64,000 nt of DNA, from contig CAJNDS010000690.1 in the NCBI GenBank assembly GCA_905221605.1, forward strand, positions 24,132 to 88,131. The letters run 5' to 3'. Positions 9,072 through 21,448 of the stretch are shown piece by piece. The translations under genes were made by a program, and so were the position numbers. Position 1 is the stretch's first letter, and every line of letters begins with the position of its first letter. The stretch is from Symbiodinium natans. Its lineage: Eukaryota > Sar > Dinophyceae > Suessiales > Symbiodiniaceae. The notes beneath the pieces are model-generated. The model made no database searches. It was given only the letters and a program-made list of their open reading frames with translations, and had not been told where the DNA came from.

Positions 9072-9084
9072 CTTGAGCCAAAAT
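9072..9084 (-). other. Relict dinoflagellate spliced-leader sequence
   Basis: The minus strand reads ATTTTGGCTCAAG, identical to the last 13 nt of the 22-nt dinoflagellate spliced leader. It is preceded by GCCAAT, which resembles the leader's GCC with a small insertion. It lies about 390 bp upstream of the gag ORF and in the same orientation. It is the expected footprint of a trans-spliced mRNA that was reverse transcribed and reinserted. A chance 13-mer match in this window is unlikely but possible. Confidence 0.5.
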
Positions 9085-9189
9085 ATTGGCATTGATACGA
9101 ATTGCAAATCTACACATGCAAAGGAAAACTACAGTACTGGTTCTGGCAGCTCTGCACATGGAACGTGCGTGCTTAGACCTGCTCACAAT

Positions 9190-9420
9190 ATGCGAATATG
9201 CATATATACATAGATAGATACTATATACTGTATTATATACATATACGCATATGGATATACAGATATATTTATATATGTAAAGCTGTATGTCTGTATGTCT
9301 GTATGTCTGTATGTCTGTATGTCATGTATGTTATGTATGTCATGTCATGTCATGTATGTATGTATGTATTTATGTATGTATGTATGTATGTATGTATGTA
9401 TATCCACACATACATACACG
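9190..9420. repeat. TATG/TGTC microsatellite tract
   Basis: TA-rich sequence passes into repeated TGTATGTC, TATGTCATG and TATG units. No gene; ORFs here are repetitive Cys/Val/Tyr peptides. Confidence 0.9.
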
Positions 9421-10348
9421 TACTCCATTGGGTACATGGGCCCAGGTTAGCTGCAAGCATCTTCTTTATGGATGTGAACTTCACAGGCAGTCTGCAAAGT
9501 CTTGCCGTAACCCGTGGTGGTCAGAGCAACCCTTGATCCCTGAGCGTGAAACCCTTAGCTGCCTTAGCTCTAATCCCAAAGTCTTGGAGTGAGTCCACTA
9601 CGCGGGCAGCAGAAGTATTCCCGAAGACCCAGACTCCGGGAGGCAAGATCAAAGCGCATGGAGGAAGTGGGGCACTAATGGCATTCCAACTACCGCAGCA
9701 GATGCGGCGACAGTTCACGAAAGGGAGCAAAACCTTCAATCCGGGGTGGGTGATTTCGGAAAGACCCCGGCCAACTTATCAAGAGCTGGGCTTTGTTCCC
9801 TTTGTTCCACGTTTTTTTCATGATACTTCTCAGTCCCCCGCCATTTGCTTTCAATATTCTTTTGCAGGCTCTGACTCTTGCAGCTTCTAGTCTGCCGATT
9901 TGCCTTCGAATCTTGCAAAGCGAACCCACTAAGTTCAACCTCACAGGTGACGTCATGGCGCCCGGAAATTTCTATGCCAGAAGAATGCACTTATCTTCCC
10001 TTGCAGCCTGCTATGTGTTGAGAACTGGACGCATTCAGTTTTGTGTGGGTCATGATGCAGTTGGGTCGCGCATCTTGCCGACGTCCAGATACACAGAAGA
10101 GATTGCACAAGAGTGAGGGGCAACCACCATGCTTGCACTAAGTCATTCCTGCCCGTTTAGATGTAGTTGTTCTGTCTGGATAACCAGCCAAGCTCTATGT
10201 TTTGGACTCTGCCAGGGCCTGTGCCACGATCTCGTTCAGTGATGTGCATGATGTGCGTATTGTGGACGGCTCAGGATCGGCCTCATGCATGCTCGAGTTG
10301 CTTTTTGGCTGCCGGCCTGCCGCAACTCGGCTTGGGTTGGGCTGGAGA

Positions 10349-10381
10349 CCCTAAACCCTAAACCCTAAACCCTAAACCCTA
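10349..10381 (-). repeat. Interstitial telomeric array (CCCTAAA)4-5
   Basis: Four to five uninterrupted CCCTAAA units, opposite in orientation to the arrays at 1 and 3.7 kb. Confidence 0.9.
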
Positions 10382-11592
10382 GAGAGCACATGCTTCTTCA
10401 AACGCTGCTGTCTGCTTGCGTCGTGGCCTTGAAGGCAGATTCGCTACTTTCCACTTGCTGCTTAACCTGGCAACCGTTGCCCTGTACATTGGTGCAGCAA
10501 ATACCCGCAGCGACAAGCACTGTGAGGCGCTCCCTCGAAGTCTTTTTAAACCAAACTTCCAAGCTTCCACAGCTTCCACACAGCTGAGCTTGAGTGGAAT
10601 ATGGTCTAGAATGTGTGATTTCTCTCTCCAGTTCTCTGCTTCTGAAGAGGTGTTGTGCTGGATGGCCTGCGCATTGTTTTTGCCCAGGAGTGGAGAATTG
10701 TACCCTCTTGTAGCCTTTCACCGGCCACGACTCATGAAAGCTGGTGCCAGGACATATGGGCTGCCGAATCAGCACCTCACTGATTCGATCACGTCGCAAA
10801 GAAATGCGCAGGACTATATTGGCACCAGCCTGAGGGGCTTCGTGGATCGTCTCAATTGCTGTTGCTACAGTTACACACTTGTCGCAGCCCTGAAGGTCGA
10901 TCTGAGAATATCATGGTCTTCACTCTTGCTACATGCTCAGTGCTGTGCCATGCTGTGCCTGATGCATTGTAACATACTGAACACAGTGTGCTGGCTGTCT
11001 GTGCTTGTGCTCGTTTGCTTTCAAGGCCTTGGTGGTAAGGTGCATCACTGTTGGGGTCCAACCAGGCGCGACCAACGCATGATGCCACATGTTGCAGTCT
11101 TGCGAATGCGTCCCACTACTGGTAGCTCGGAATACAGATTTGTGCAGGGCACGTGCACGTCGGCGAAGAAAGCTTCTGCATCGTGATGTCTTGCCTTATG
11201 TCTCTTTGCTATATGACGACGAAGAAGTCAAGCTTGCGGCCTTGCGGCACAACTCCTGGCCGAGGGATGCAAAAGAGCTCAGGTTAGTTCTGCTTGTCAA
11301 GCTTCTGCTCTATGACGTTCACATCGCTGACCCTCGGTCCACGCAACTTCGCCCTCCATCTGTCACAACCTGTGCCGGCGTGAGTGAATACCAGTGAGCG
11401 GTGGACGTGAAGTTGTCCTGCTGTGATGTTTTTTTGGAGTCGCCTTTCCTTGAGCCCTTGAGCCCTCAGGATACTAAGTGGCATGCTGTGCGTGATGAGA
11501 CATCACGGTGGCGCCCAGCGGCCTTCCTCAGCTTGGTTCCAGTTTCAATGGCTGGGGTGGCCCGATTGCTTTTGGCACCTTCTTGTGCGCGG

Positions 11593-11690
<98 letters not shown>

Positions 11691-11692
11691 GC

Positions 11693-11751
<59 letters not shown>

Positions 11752-11752
11752 G

Positions 11753-11842
<90 letters not shown>

Positions 11843-11870
11843 ATGCGTGCGTGTGCGTGTGTGCGTGCAT
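11593..11870. repeat. GT then GTGC microsatellite
   Basis: About 90 bp of pure GT dinucleotides runs into about 170 bp of GTGC tetranucleotides. Alternating purine-pyrimidine over this length favours Z-DNA. ORFs through it are low-complexity Cys/Val or His/Thr/Ala/Arg peptides, not genes. Confidence 0.95.
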
Positions 11871-13239
11871 GAATAACGCTAAACCGTGGCTTCTGAAACG
11901 GCATTTTGAAGCCGGAGCGAAGGTGATGATGATGGCATCTGGCTCCTTCTTGGTTCTCGATCAGCAATTTAAGGTCGGATCCTTAATCGGCCTTCGGCCC
12001 AAGCATCTTTTGAAGATTCTATGAGTATCATGTTTAAAGATGGGTGACGAAGACCCTAGCCCACTCCAGCTTTTGCACCTGCACCCTTGACTCGGGCATA
12101 TCATCTCTTGAAAGACTTTGCAGGACTATGGAGATGCCGCTGCGGCAGCTAGCCAAAAAGCTGGACGAAGTTTCGGCCAAGGCTTCTTGGTGGCAGGGTG
12201 CACTCGACTAGCAGAGATTTTGTGCGAAGATGTGCAGATATGGGCAGGGAACAGTGAACAGTGGCCGAACAGAGACAAATGACATCAGATGTTTGACAGA
12301 CTCTTCTGATTCTGCTCCCAGGTTTTGGTCTTATGCTGCTGTCAGTGACTGTCATGCGACTGCTTCACAACAAGCCTCCAGCCTCATCCGCGCGTAGCAC
12401 GAGACGAGTGATGATGATGTGGAGGGTCGGCTCATATTCGCACCATGCGAGACAGACATGGAAGAACAACCCTTACTGAAGCAAGCTTGATGAGCATGCT
12501 TCCATCGTTGACTTGCAGGTGCAAGTCTGTGTGCAGCTGCTTTGTGCGGCCTTTGCGGTGTTCGTGGCTGGCAAGATCTCCGGCAAGCAAGGGCTCTATG
12601 CATGCGCCAGCGCTTGAGTTGCCCAGTGAACTGCACTCACCGTGAAGAGAGATCGCAGAATTGCATCATGTTGCGAAGATGTTTCGGCATGTGTCAAGCA
12701 CACTTGGGACATGCGATCACTCACTGTCACTCACACAGAAGGCCAGAAAATCTGAGATGATCTGATGGTCAGGTCTTGGCGACGGCAACCCTCATTGTAC
12801 TTAATCTTATGGACGAGTTCGAGGAGCTCCATTCCCACCGTTCAAATTGGAAGGTTGCCCATGCCTCAGCTACAGCGGGTTGGCAGGGTTTTTTTCACGA
12901 CTTGGGGGGGGCGGGTGGGTGTTTCTGAGCAAGACGCAGCACTACAGCCTTTCCATGCAGGAACACATGCCAACCGGGCTCAAGTCAAGCACAGCGAAAA
13001 GGAGCAACACTTCCCGGATGTTAGCAAAGCTTAGATGTTAGCAGCAAAGCCTGACAAAGGTATAGTGAGATTGGAAGCCAAGTCCTCCGCACAGGTACGC
13101 ACGCTTAGTGGCTTGAATGCAGAAGTCCCTACTGTGGACCTGTCCAGTCTTGCCACTCGTTGATGGCCAAGGCAAGATGCATGCGCTGACGAGGGCGATG
13201 AAGAAGGGCTCTCAAGCCAGTGATGACCTCTTGGGCTCA

Positions 13240-13362
13240 CAAGACGGTACGCCGAAAGGAGCAATGACAGACTCGCCGAAGGATTCACCGAAGCATGTGT
13301 TGGAAACGGATTCGCCGAAAGATTCGCCGAAACATCTGTTGGAAGATTTGCCGAAAGTGTGA
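13240..13362 (+). repeat. GATTCGCCGAAA minisatellite
   Basis: Units of GATTCGCCGAAA, some extended with CATCTGTTGGAA, recur about six times with point differences. The tract is open on both strands, but no protein family is recognised. Confidence 0.7.
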
Positions 13363-13956
13363 TCTGCAGAGCTCCGCAGAACTGCGGTTCCGCCATGGTC
13401 CGCCCACTTGCGGCCCTTTGATGCCAATGATCGTTTATGCTGCTGTTTACCAAAACATCTGAGCTACTGCAGTTGCTCTTTGCCCACGGCAGTTTTTATT
13501 GTATTGAGCTTTCCGGTTGAATTCCACATGCACATGCTTCACCCTTAGTTCTTCGGCATACTGAGTCGCGAGTCGAATCCCTAGGCCCGAACCCTGTTCA
13601 GGTTCCTTTTCGAGCTATGAGGCTATCGGCTTCTGGGCTCTCGGTACTTGTCCTGCTTGCCTGCTCTTTCGGCTACAGGGCGGAGTGGTGCGGGGTTGGG
13701 CATAAACGGCAAAAGGCAATATGCTTGCTAGTTTCTGCCAATCGGCGCCTGACCATGACTAAAGCATAAGCATTTTCATGCAGCTCACACAGCTTGCCTG
13801 CCACTGCGTGCCCCATGGTCTTTGTGGGAGACAGGGATCCCGGAAGGCGGATTCTCATGGCACTACGGCTAAGTTATGCTAAGTTGCCTTGCACTTACGT
13901 CGTGATCAAATCCGCGGGGGCCATTCTGAATGCGGAAGGCGTTGCCACAGGCTGCC

Positions 13957-16063
13957 ATGACCAAGAAGCAAGTTGCAGGATACTTCCTTGAGAGGCCGGG
14001 CCAGGCATTGTCAATGTCTGGCACAACGCATCAGCATTCCGTATTGGCTCTGCAGGCGGATTGGCAAAGGCTCCTATGCTACCGTTTGGAAGGGCCGCGA
14101 TGGCAGCAACTTGACTGATATCCTGGCACCATGAGCCATAGCACAAGCACGCCCTCACGCATCGGAGTTTCTTAAGGAGATGAATTTGTCGCCGTCAAGG
14201 CGCGCGGACAGCGAGAGTGGCCCTGACTCGCTGTGACCACCTGCCTTAAGGTCATCAGTCGACAGACGGTGACAGAGACAGCACAGCTGCGACAGGAGGT
14301 CGAGGCACAAAGCACCACCGTACCAGTGCAGACCATCTGTTGGCCAAAAGTTGTGCTTGGATGCCGCAGGTCTTGCGGAAGATTTCTCACCCGAACATCG
14401 TCGCCAAGTTGCAGAGTTAATAGCAACTACCAGCACACGATTCTGCGATGAGTTGTTGAAATCACCGTGGCAGCTCAGGTCCGATTCCGGGACCTGAAGA
14501 AGAGCGCCGCTCACTTCTACCTCGTGCTGGAGTGCGCCTGCGATCTGGGTCCGGCTTTGGCTCGACGGGGCTCGGAGTGGCTGTTCCAAGAGGTATTGCG
14601 CGGGTGGCGACCTGTCGCAGTTCCTGCGAGAGCCCATGCCCCAAGATTTTTTGAACCATCAGAACTCTGAGAGCCGATGCTGGATCCTTGCCTTGCTAAG
14701 GAAGGGTCGGGTTGAAGAGGAGGCAGGGCTCACAGGGCTCCCAGAGTCGCAGAGTCACAATGCCTCTCACATGCCATGGGACTTCTCAGACGGCGCGACG
14801 GTTTCTTACGCAGATCGCCGAGGGACTTTCTGCCAGACACCCAAGGAAGTGTTGGGAGATGTTGGAGCACGCGCACCTTCACATGTCTGGAGGTTTTGGC
14901 AATCTGGCAACGTCTCAGGTGCTGCACCAAGTCAACGTGCTACATCGCGACCTCAAGCCACAGAATATCCTTCTTAGTGATTGTGGGGCGCTCAGTGAAA
15001 GCAGATCCCAGGCTAGAACCAAAGGCATCTGAAAACACTCCTAAGGGGGAGGGGACATCACACTGGAGGCTCGATGGACCCGGTACTGAAGATCGCGGAT
15101 TTCGGATTCGCCCGTGCGCTTCCTCCACAAGACATGGCCCCTGCCCCACAGAGACGTAGAGGAACGGGCTTGAATTCATGCCCCTTGTGCGCAATTGCAC
15201 GAGGCCGCCACGGTGTGTGGATCGCCCCTGTATATGGCCCCTGAGATCCTCAGTAAGGGGCCATGGCTCATTCCGCTGTTCTTGCGGTGGGTCTGGTCTG
15301 CTATCGTGGCAGATATAGTTTCCTTTCAGGACACGAGCCATACGATGCAAAAGCAGACTTGTGGTCAGTCAAAGCCTCAGACTTTATGCAAGCTGCAAGC
15401 AACGTCATGAGCTTCCGGCTGCCGAGGTCGGTGCCATACTCTTCGAGCTACTCATGGGAAGGCAGGAACCTTTTTGGCTGAGACATGCTGAGACTTTGAG
15501 GTTCTCACCCATGTCTTCAGAAGACTGGACAGAATGGAGCATTTCAGGACACCTTTTTCTGGAGCAAATCCTATGCAGCTTTTGGTCTGAGACCTGGAGC
15601 GCATGGCACTGCAGTTGATGAGCATGTGCCGTGTTTGCAGAACTGTAGAGCCGCGAAACGCCTTGCCATGAGTGTATCAACATTCAACGTAACTATGCTA
15701 CTTTCAGGCAAACATCGAGAAGAACCCGGAGTTATCCTTCGAGGGCGTGCAGCTCTCATCCGAAGGCGTATGTTCCAGCTTGGTTTGCTTCCGTTTGTCC
15801 CATTTGTTTTGCTTTGCTTCGCCTTGCGCCAGGGCGAGAATTCTTGCGGGCGCTCCTCGTCAGTCCAGGGCAGCGGCTCTCCAGTCAGGCCTGCTGCACT
15901 CTGCGTCTCTCAGTGCATCTCTGTGCGCCTGCGCGAGTCCATGCGACACTTTCGATGGAGATGCTGGATACTATTGAACTAGAGGAAAGATTCGTACTCA
16001 GCTGGACACGACTCGTGGTTGAGGCGTTCATGCAGCACCCCTATGTCCGCATGGATCTCAAGA
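13957..16063 (+). CDS. ATG1: ATG1/ULK-type serine/threonine kinase, at least 17 exons
   Basis: I read exons at 13957-13994, 14056-14102, 14177-14199, 14251-14304, 14371-14416, about 14474-14531, 14593-14631, 14701-14722, 14790-14831, 14919-14976, 15069-15136, 15204-15252, 15330-15367, 15427-15461, 15548-15584, 15708-15765, 15833-15883, and a less certain one near 15990-16063. Joined, they keep frame and give a whole kinase domain: glycine loop RIGKGSYATVWKG, VAVK lysine, HPNIV, FYLVLEYCAGGDLSQFL, HRDLKPQN, DFGFAR, CGSPLYMAPEI, DLWSVGAILFELL and a final MQHPYV. The DFGFAR, GSPLYMAPE and YCAGGDL signatures are those of ATG1/ULK autophagy-initiating kinases. Most donors are GC, the rest GT; all acceptors are AG. 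An AG just 7 nt before the ATG could accept the spliced leader. The C-terminal tail was not resolved. Confidence 0.88.
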
Positions 16064-16069
16064 TACAGG

Positions 16070-17220
16070 TTTTGTTTCCGAAGGCCTAACGACCAGACCC
16101 GCCCAGTTAGCCCAAATCCGTGCTGGGCAAGAAAGGTCTATCTTCCACGGCACTCACGCCTGCAGCATCGGCTCGGTGCACAGATGCCCCAGCCCAGCCT
16201 TCGCTCAGAGTTCTGAAGTGCATGTGCGAGGCGACTGATGAGAGCCCACGCCCGCCAAGCAATGCCGACAACCAGGCATGTCCGAGGGTTTGGCTGATGT
16301 GATGGACCTGTGCAGACTGTGAGTTGCATCAAAGTGCCATTAGCTGGTTGCCTTGCAGGATATATCCGCAGAAGGCAGCTTCATCATGACGGAATGGGTC
16401 TCGGACCCAAAGGTCCCGATTGCAGTGTGAGCGGTGAGTCTTGAGCTCTTGGGCTGCCCATGATCCGAACAGTTGTCGCAGATGAGTTGGTGCTCGTGAC
16501 AGTAACAAGCAGGAGGACTGCTTTCCCAAATCCGGAGCAGCCTCACCTGTCCTGGCAGGGAGCCGCAGTTGAAACACAAAGATGACCGCTCTCCAGCCCG
16601 ATAACTAAGTGCAAGTGTATGCGTTGATGCATGTTCCAAGGCATCGCCTGTCTCATGCTCGCCAGAAATGAGTCCGGCTCTTAAGATCCACTTCTCAGCC
16701 CTTCATCCATGCCGCCTTCTTGGGCTACTTGGCTACGCAGACTGTGATGCAAAGCTGGTGGGGGGTCCAGGTCCCCGAGACGCTGTGGAGGCGCACGGAG
16801 GCTTTGTGACGGCGAGCAGCTGCTCGTCGGCATTCTGCCAGAGCATGCTCTGCCTCCACGTCTAAACGGTATGCCTTAACTGCTTTTGCCGTTCCTTCTT
16901 TCTCCACACCCTCGACTAGCGGCTAGCGCACACCTGTGGATGCGACAAAGCGCCAAAGGAAGCACAACAACAAATCTCTCTTGTTCGATGCGCACGCTTC
17001 GAAATCCCCATCAGAATGGTTCTTGAGTGTCGGTGAGAAGGGGCTTTCCTCAGGGCTCATCCAACCCGTGTGGGGCATCCAGCTTCTCCAGGAGCCCAAG
17101 CCCCAAACAGGCCCTTGGAGTTGTTGAGAAGGGCTCCTGGAATTGAGAAAGCCTTGCGTTTTTGCGCGTTTCTGAGCGGTGTGAACAGCTGAAAATGCTC
17201 GAGGGATTCCAGCAGGATCT
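16070..17220. other. Possible ATG1 tail and intergenic sequence
   Basis: Further exons of the kinase C-terminal region (for example around 16140-16220) may lie here, but I could not establish frame-consistent splices. No other family is recognised. Confidence 0.3.
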
Positions 17221-17229
17221 TGCTGCCAT

Positions 17230-18210
17230 GCATGGTTTTGCACACCACAGCGCCATTGGGTGCTTCAGCGGCGGCTGCGACCCCCCCTCCCCCCCCCCTC
17301 CCCCCCAACTTTTTAAGCCGTGCAAGCTTGCTTCAAGGCATATGGCTTGTTTTGAAACCCATCATGCGAGCATTGTGTTTGCAAATGGGGAGCTGCGCCC
17401 CCTCCACAGCCCCCCCGCTGTTTTAAACCGTGCAAGCTTGCAAAAGGCAATTCACCCTTTCTGGAAACCATCATGCGGGCATTGTGCTTGCAAGCTTGCT
17501 TCAAGGAATCTGACTCTTGTTGAAACCCATCTTTGCAAATGCGGGGGGGTGGGGGGTGCGCGTCCCCCCAACCCACCCGTTTTTTCAAGAAGCTTGCTTC
17601 AAGGCATATGATTCTTTTTGAAACCCATCATGGGAGCATTACGTTTGCGAATGGGGGGGGGGGGGCAAAAGGCCGGAGCCTCAGCAGTCCTGGGTTAAAA
17701 AGGGGGGGGGGGGGGCAAAATCATTAAGAATTCGAGCAAAATCAATAATGCCAAAGAAAACGGAGCCAAAATTAAGACGAGTTCGAGCAAAATCAAGAAA
17801 TTTCCACACATTAAGAAAAAAGCACATGATCCTGTTCAAATATGAAGGGGGTACAGGTTTTTCTGAGGGAAAACCAAGGAAACGGAGCAAAGATTGAGAA
17901 GGATTCGAGCAAAATTAGTAAGAAACCCTACGAACGGTAGTATGTTCGAGCAAATGAATAAAAAATCCTATATGAACATATGGAGGGAATGGAGGGTTTC
18001 CTAGGAAAAACTAAGAAAATTGACCTCTCCTAGCCAAAAACCTAAGGAAGCGGAGGATTCCCTCTCAAAATATAGAGGGAATAGAGGTTTTCCTTAGGAA
18101 AAACCAAGGAAACGCACCGTTAATTATTTCTTGATCCCAAAGAAGTGTTTTTTGATCCCCAGAAATACAGTATTTTTTGACCCTAAATATTTTTTTGATC
18201 TCATACCCAG
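17230..18210. repeat. Composite dispersed repeat with G/C tracts, copy 1
   Basis: 17230-17660 has four to five degenerate ~100-bp units: G- or C-tract, CAAGCTTGCTTCAAGGCATAT, then GAAACCCATCATGCGAGCAT and GTTTGCAAATG. 17690-18110 continues with units around TTCGAGCAAAATCA and CTCTCAAAATATAGAGGGAA followed by TAGAGGTTTTCC. 18125-18205 repeats TTTTTTGATCCC. The same ordered composition recurs at 36150-36600, so this is a dispersed family. No ORF is supported. Confidence 0.75.
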
Positions 18211-19970
18211 ACCTTCCCATGCTACCGAAGCACGGAGAGAACTGTGTCGGTAAATGCGTGCTTTCTCTCATCACATCTGTGACGGTGCCAGAGTAGTGGG
18301 GTTTTCCAGATTACTTTTGGCCTGTCCATAACAGGTCCTACAAGTGCAATTGCTGTTCCTGCGGCCGCTGTTGCTCTTTGTTCTTCATTGTCTTCTGTCC
18401 CTTGTCTTCTGTTGTGTTACTGGCACATCAGGCAGTGCTAGTGGCGGCTGCGAGCTAAGCATTTCTTCATGTGCCACCGAAAACTCCTGCAGCAAAGCGT
18501 GCAAACCTGAATCCAGGGGATGCGGCGCCCAATGAAAATAGCGATCCAGTGAAGAAGGCCAGGGAGTTTCGCGGTTGCGCGTAGCATGTTTCTTGACCCT
18601 CATCGAAACACAGGGCCAGCACAGACTGAGCAGGTAGAGGAGCTATCGGCATCTGAGGTCTCACCCCCAGAGGTGACAAAAGAGCATGAAAAATCTGTGG
18701 CACTGGTGGGATTCAGCTTTAACAAGTTTTTTCCAACCCTAAACCCTCAACCCTCAACCCTAAACTACCCTACTCCACGGCCGCGTACTTTGTGTGCTGC
18801 AAGGCAAGACCTTCATCCGAGACCCGCGTGGCCTCCTTGGCATTGTTGCTCGAGAGCTTATCTGCAGATACATGCGACCTTCGCAAGGCATCCGGCGCGT
18901 CTGGAGGCTCCGATGCAATGTCCGGGAAGGCCGCCGCAACACCTTTGCGTGCTAAATTCTAGCATATAGGCCTCTAGAATGTTATGTAGTGGCATCCAGA
19001 AGATCTGTCCACAGTACCGGGTTTTGTGCACCATTATTGCGCATCTTTCAGAGTGATCCATTATATCGTATTTAGTATTGCATTTTATTAAATATTCTGA
19101 TTCAACATTACATGACCAAGTACAGTATTGTCATAAATTATGTTCTTAAGCCATCAAACCGAACCGGCCCCGGCCATGCATCTTTGTACTGGTCGTGGTG
19201 CCTGCAAAAGGTTGACTATGCCTCTGCACGAAAACCCCACTCATAACAACCTCGAAGCCTTTCAACAGAAGCATTTCGAAAACGCTGGCACCACATCGCA
19301 CTCTTCTGTTTCCATGATGGGTGTACCCCGAATATGATCCAAAAGCACTACTCTAATCCTTCTTGAAATGTTCCCCGATGCAGGAGCCTCTCCATTCTCC
19401 CAAGACACTGCTACGGTATTAAAGCTGCTGCAACTCAGAGAAGAAGTGCAACTGCTCACCTGTTCTATCCTGTCTTGTTTCCAACTATGTCATTGACTTT
19501 CGCTGCGTATGGCAGGTCTCACCTTTCATGGCCCAGGCTTTGCGTGACGACAGTTTCAGCAGACCTTGACCCATGACTCCGGCGTTTCGCTCGACTCGAT
19601 GTAGACTCACGCGATGGGCGCCGCATGGGTGACAGGTTATTGCCGAAGCCTGCAGGGATCGTCCCAAGGCTTCGGTGCGTTTCTCAGATGAAGTTGTACT
19701 GTGCGTTGTCTTGAATGGAGGAAGCTGGCACAAATGCACCATCCCGCGAAGAGGCATCATGATTTCCCCTTTGCCTAGGGAGTGCCCTTACAAGTGAAAG
19801 ACAAGCCGAGAAGCATTGGAGGTTCCGTCCGCTCCAAGTTACTTTCGGCTTCGGAGGCGCCAGCGCAGCCAGCGCAGAATCCACCTGCAAAATGGATCAG
19901 CGTGCTGCCTGTTCAGGAATGGAAGTGTGGATGAGGAGTATGCCATTTCGGCATGGGCTTTCTGAAGCTT
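18210..19970. other. No recognised gene
   Basis: A 64-codon ORF at 18344-18535 (+) starts with a strongly hydrophobic, signal-peptide-like stretch followed by Cys-rich sequence, but nothing else supports it. Degenerate CCCTAAACCCTCAA telomere-like words lie at 18737-18770. 19080-19140 is AT-rich. Nothing else is supported. Confidence 0.4.
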
Positions 19971-19974
19971 GTGT

Positions 19975-20772
<798 letters not shown>

Positions 20773-20779
20773 GAAGCAG

Positions 20780-21440
20780 TGCCAGTACTCAAAAAGATTC
20801 TTCGTATCTTGGGTGCCACATCATTTGCGCCAGGTTGTAGTGACCTCAAACACTCCGACTTCTTTCGCGCGTGGGAAGGGCCCTACACCTGCAGCCGCCA
20901 CGCGGCAGCATCTTCATCCCAAGCATGAAAGCGAGACTGAACATGAAGGCTTCACCCATGGGTGGGTGACGGACGTATTTCCAGATCCCAGCTCAACGCA
21001 TTGGCGGCTAGAGCTGCCTTTGTGATACACAAGTGTCATCTGAGGCCGCCAGCGGATTTTGCCCGGTTCCCACAGGATAGTTTCGCCATGCCGTGCGGAT
21101 GTCAGGCCAGTTATCTGATCTGGCCCGAGGCAGCAACCTGAGTCGAATCGCGCGCGCTCTGGAGCAGCTAGCCATGAGGCATGGGCGATGGGATCAAGTA
21201 GAGCGATGCAAGACGTGCAATGGATGTGCAACGCCAGCATGGTAGTAGATGTAGTAGTCGCTTTAGTCACTTGACCACCGGTGGCCATAGCCTTAGTTGG
21301 ATCAAGTCCTCGTCGTTCCTGCTTTTTGCTGCGGCCCTCGCCACTCCGCTGCAGTGCTGTGAAGGACACGTGGATACGCGGATACACGGAAGGCATAAAA
21401 CACAAACAAACATCAAGTTTCCTGTGCCAAGGTCTTCCTG
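20780..21440. other. No recognised gene; upstream region of DIM1
   Basis: Unique sequence between the compound microsatellite and the DIM1 start. No promoter motif could be assigned. Short AG sites just before 21449 could take a spliced leader. Confidence 0.4.
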
Positions 21441-21448
21441 TTGCCGCC

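Larger units (their letters stand above)
9430..13950. other. No confidently recognised gene; possible unassigned exons
   Basis: Short open stretches look codon-like but could not be tied to a family. 11168-11283 (+) encodes LPYVSLLYDDEEVKLAALR, which resembles a HEAT repeat. 12507-12592 (+) and 12775-12850 (+) are bounded by AG and give hydrophobic peptides. 9540-9740 is open on both strands. Given the tiny exons of neighbouring genes, a real gene could be hidden here. The stretch also holds a telomeric array (10349-10381), a long GT/GTGC microsatellite (11593-11870) and a GATTCGCCGAAA minisatellite (13240-13362). Confidence 0.35.

Noticed and set aside
10416-11186. 256-aa plus-strand ORF
   Set aside because: No domain, odd composition and internal intron-like sequence; probably chance.
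11466-12024. ORFs of 122-207 aa with Cys/Val or His/Thr/Ala/Arg repeats
   Set aside because: Microsatellite translations; present in nearly all frames.
12969-12984. Second spliced-leader-like match (GCCAACCGGGCTCAAG)
   Set aside because: Several mismatches to the leader and no associated ORF; chance match.
18344-18535. Possible secreted Cys-rich peptide with signal sequence
   Set aside because: A single short ORF without splice or homology support; hydrophobic starts arise easily by chance.
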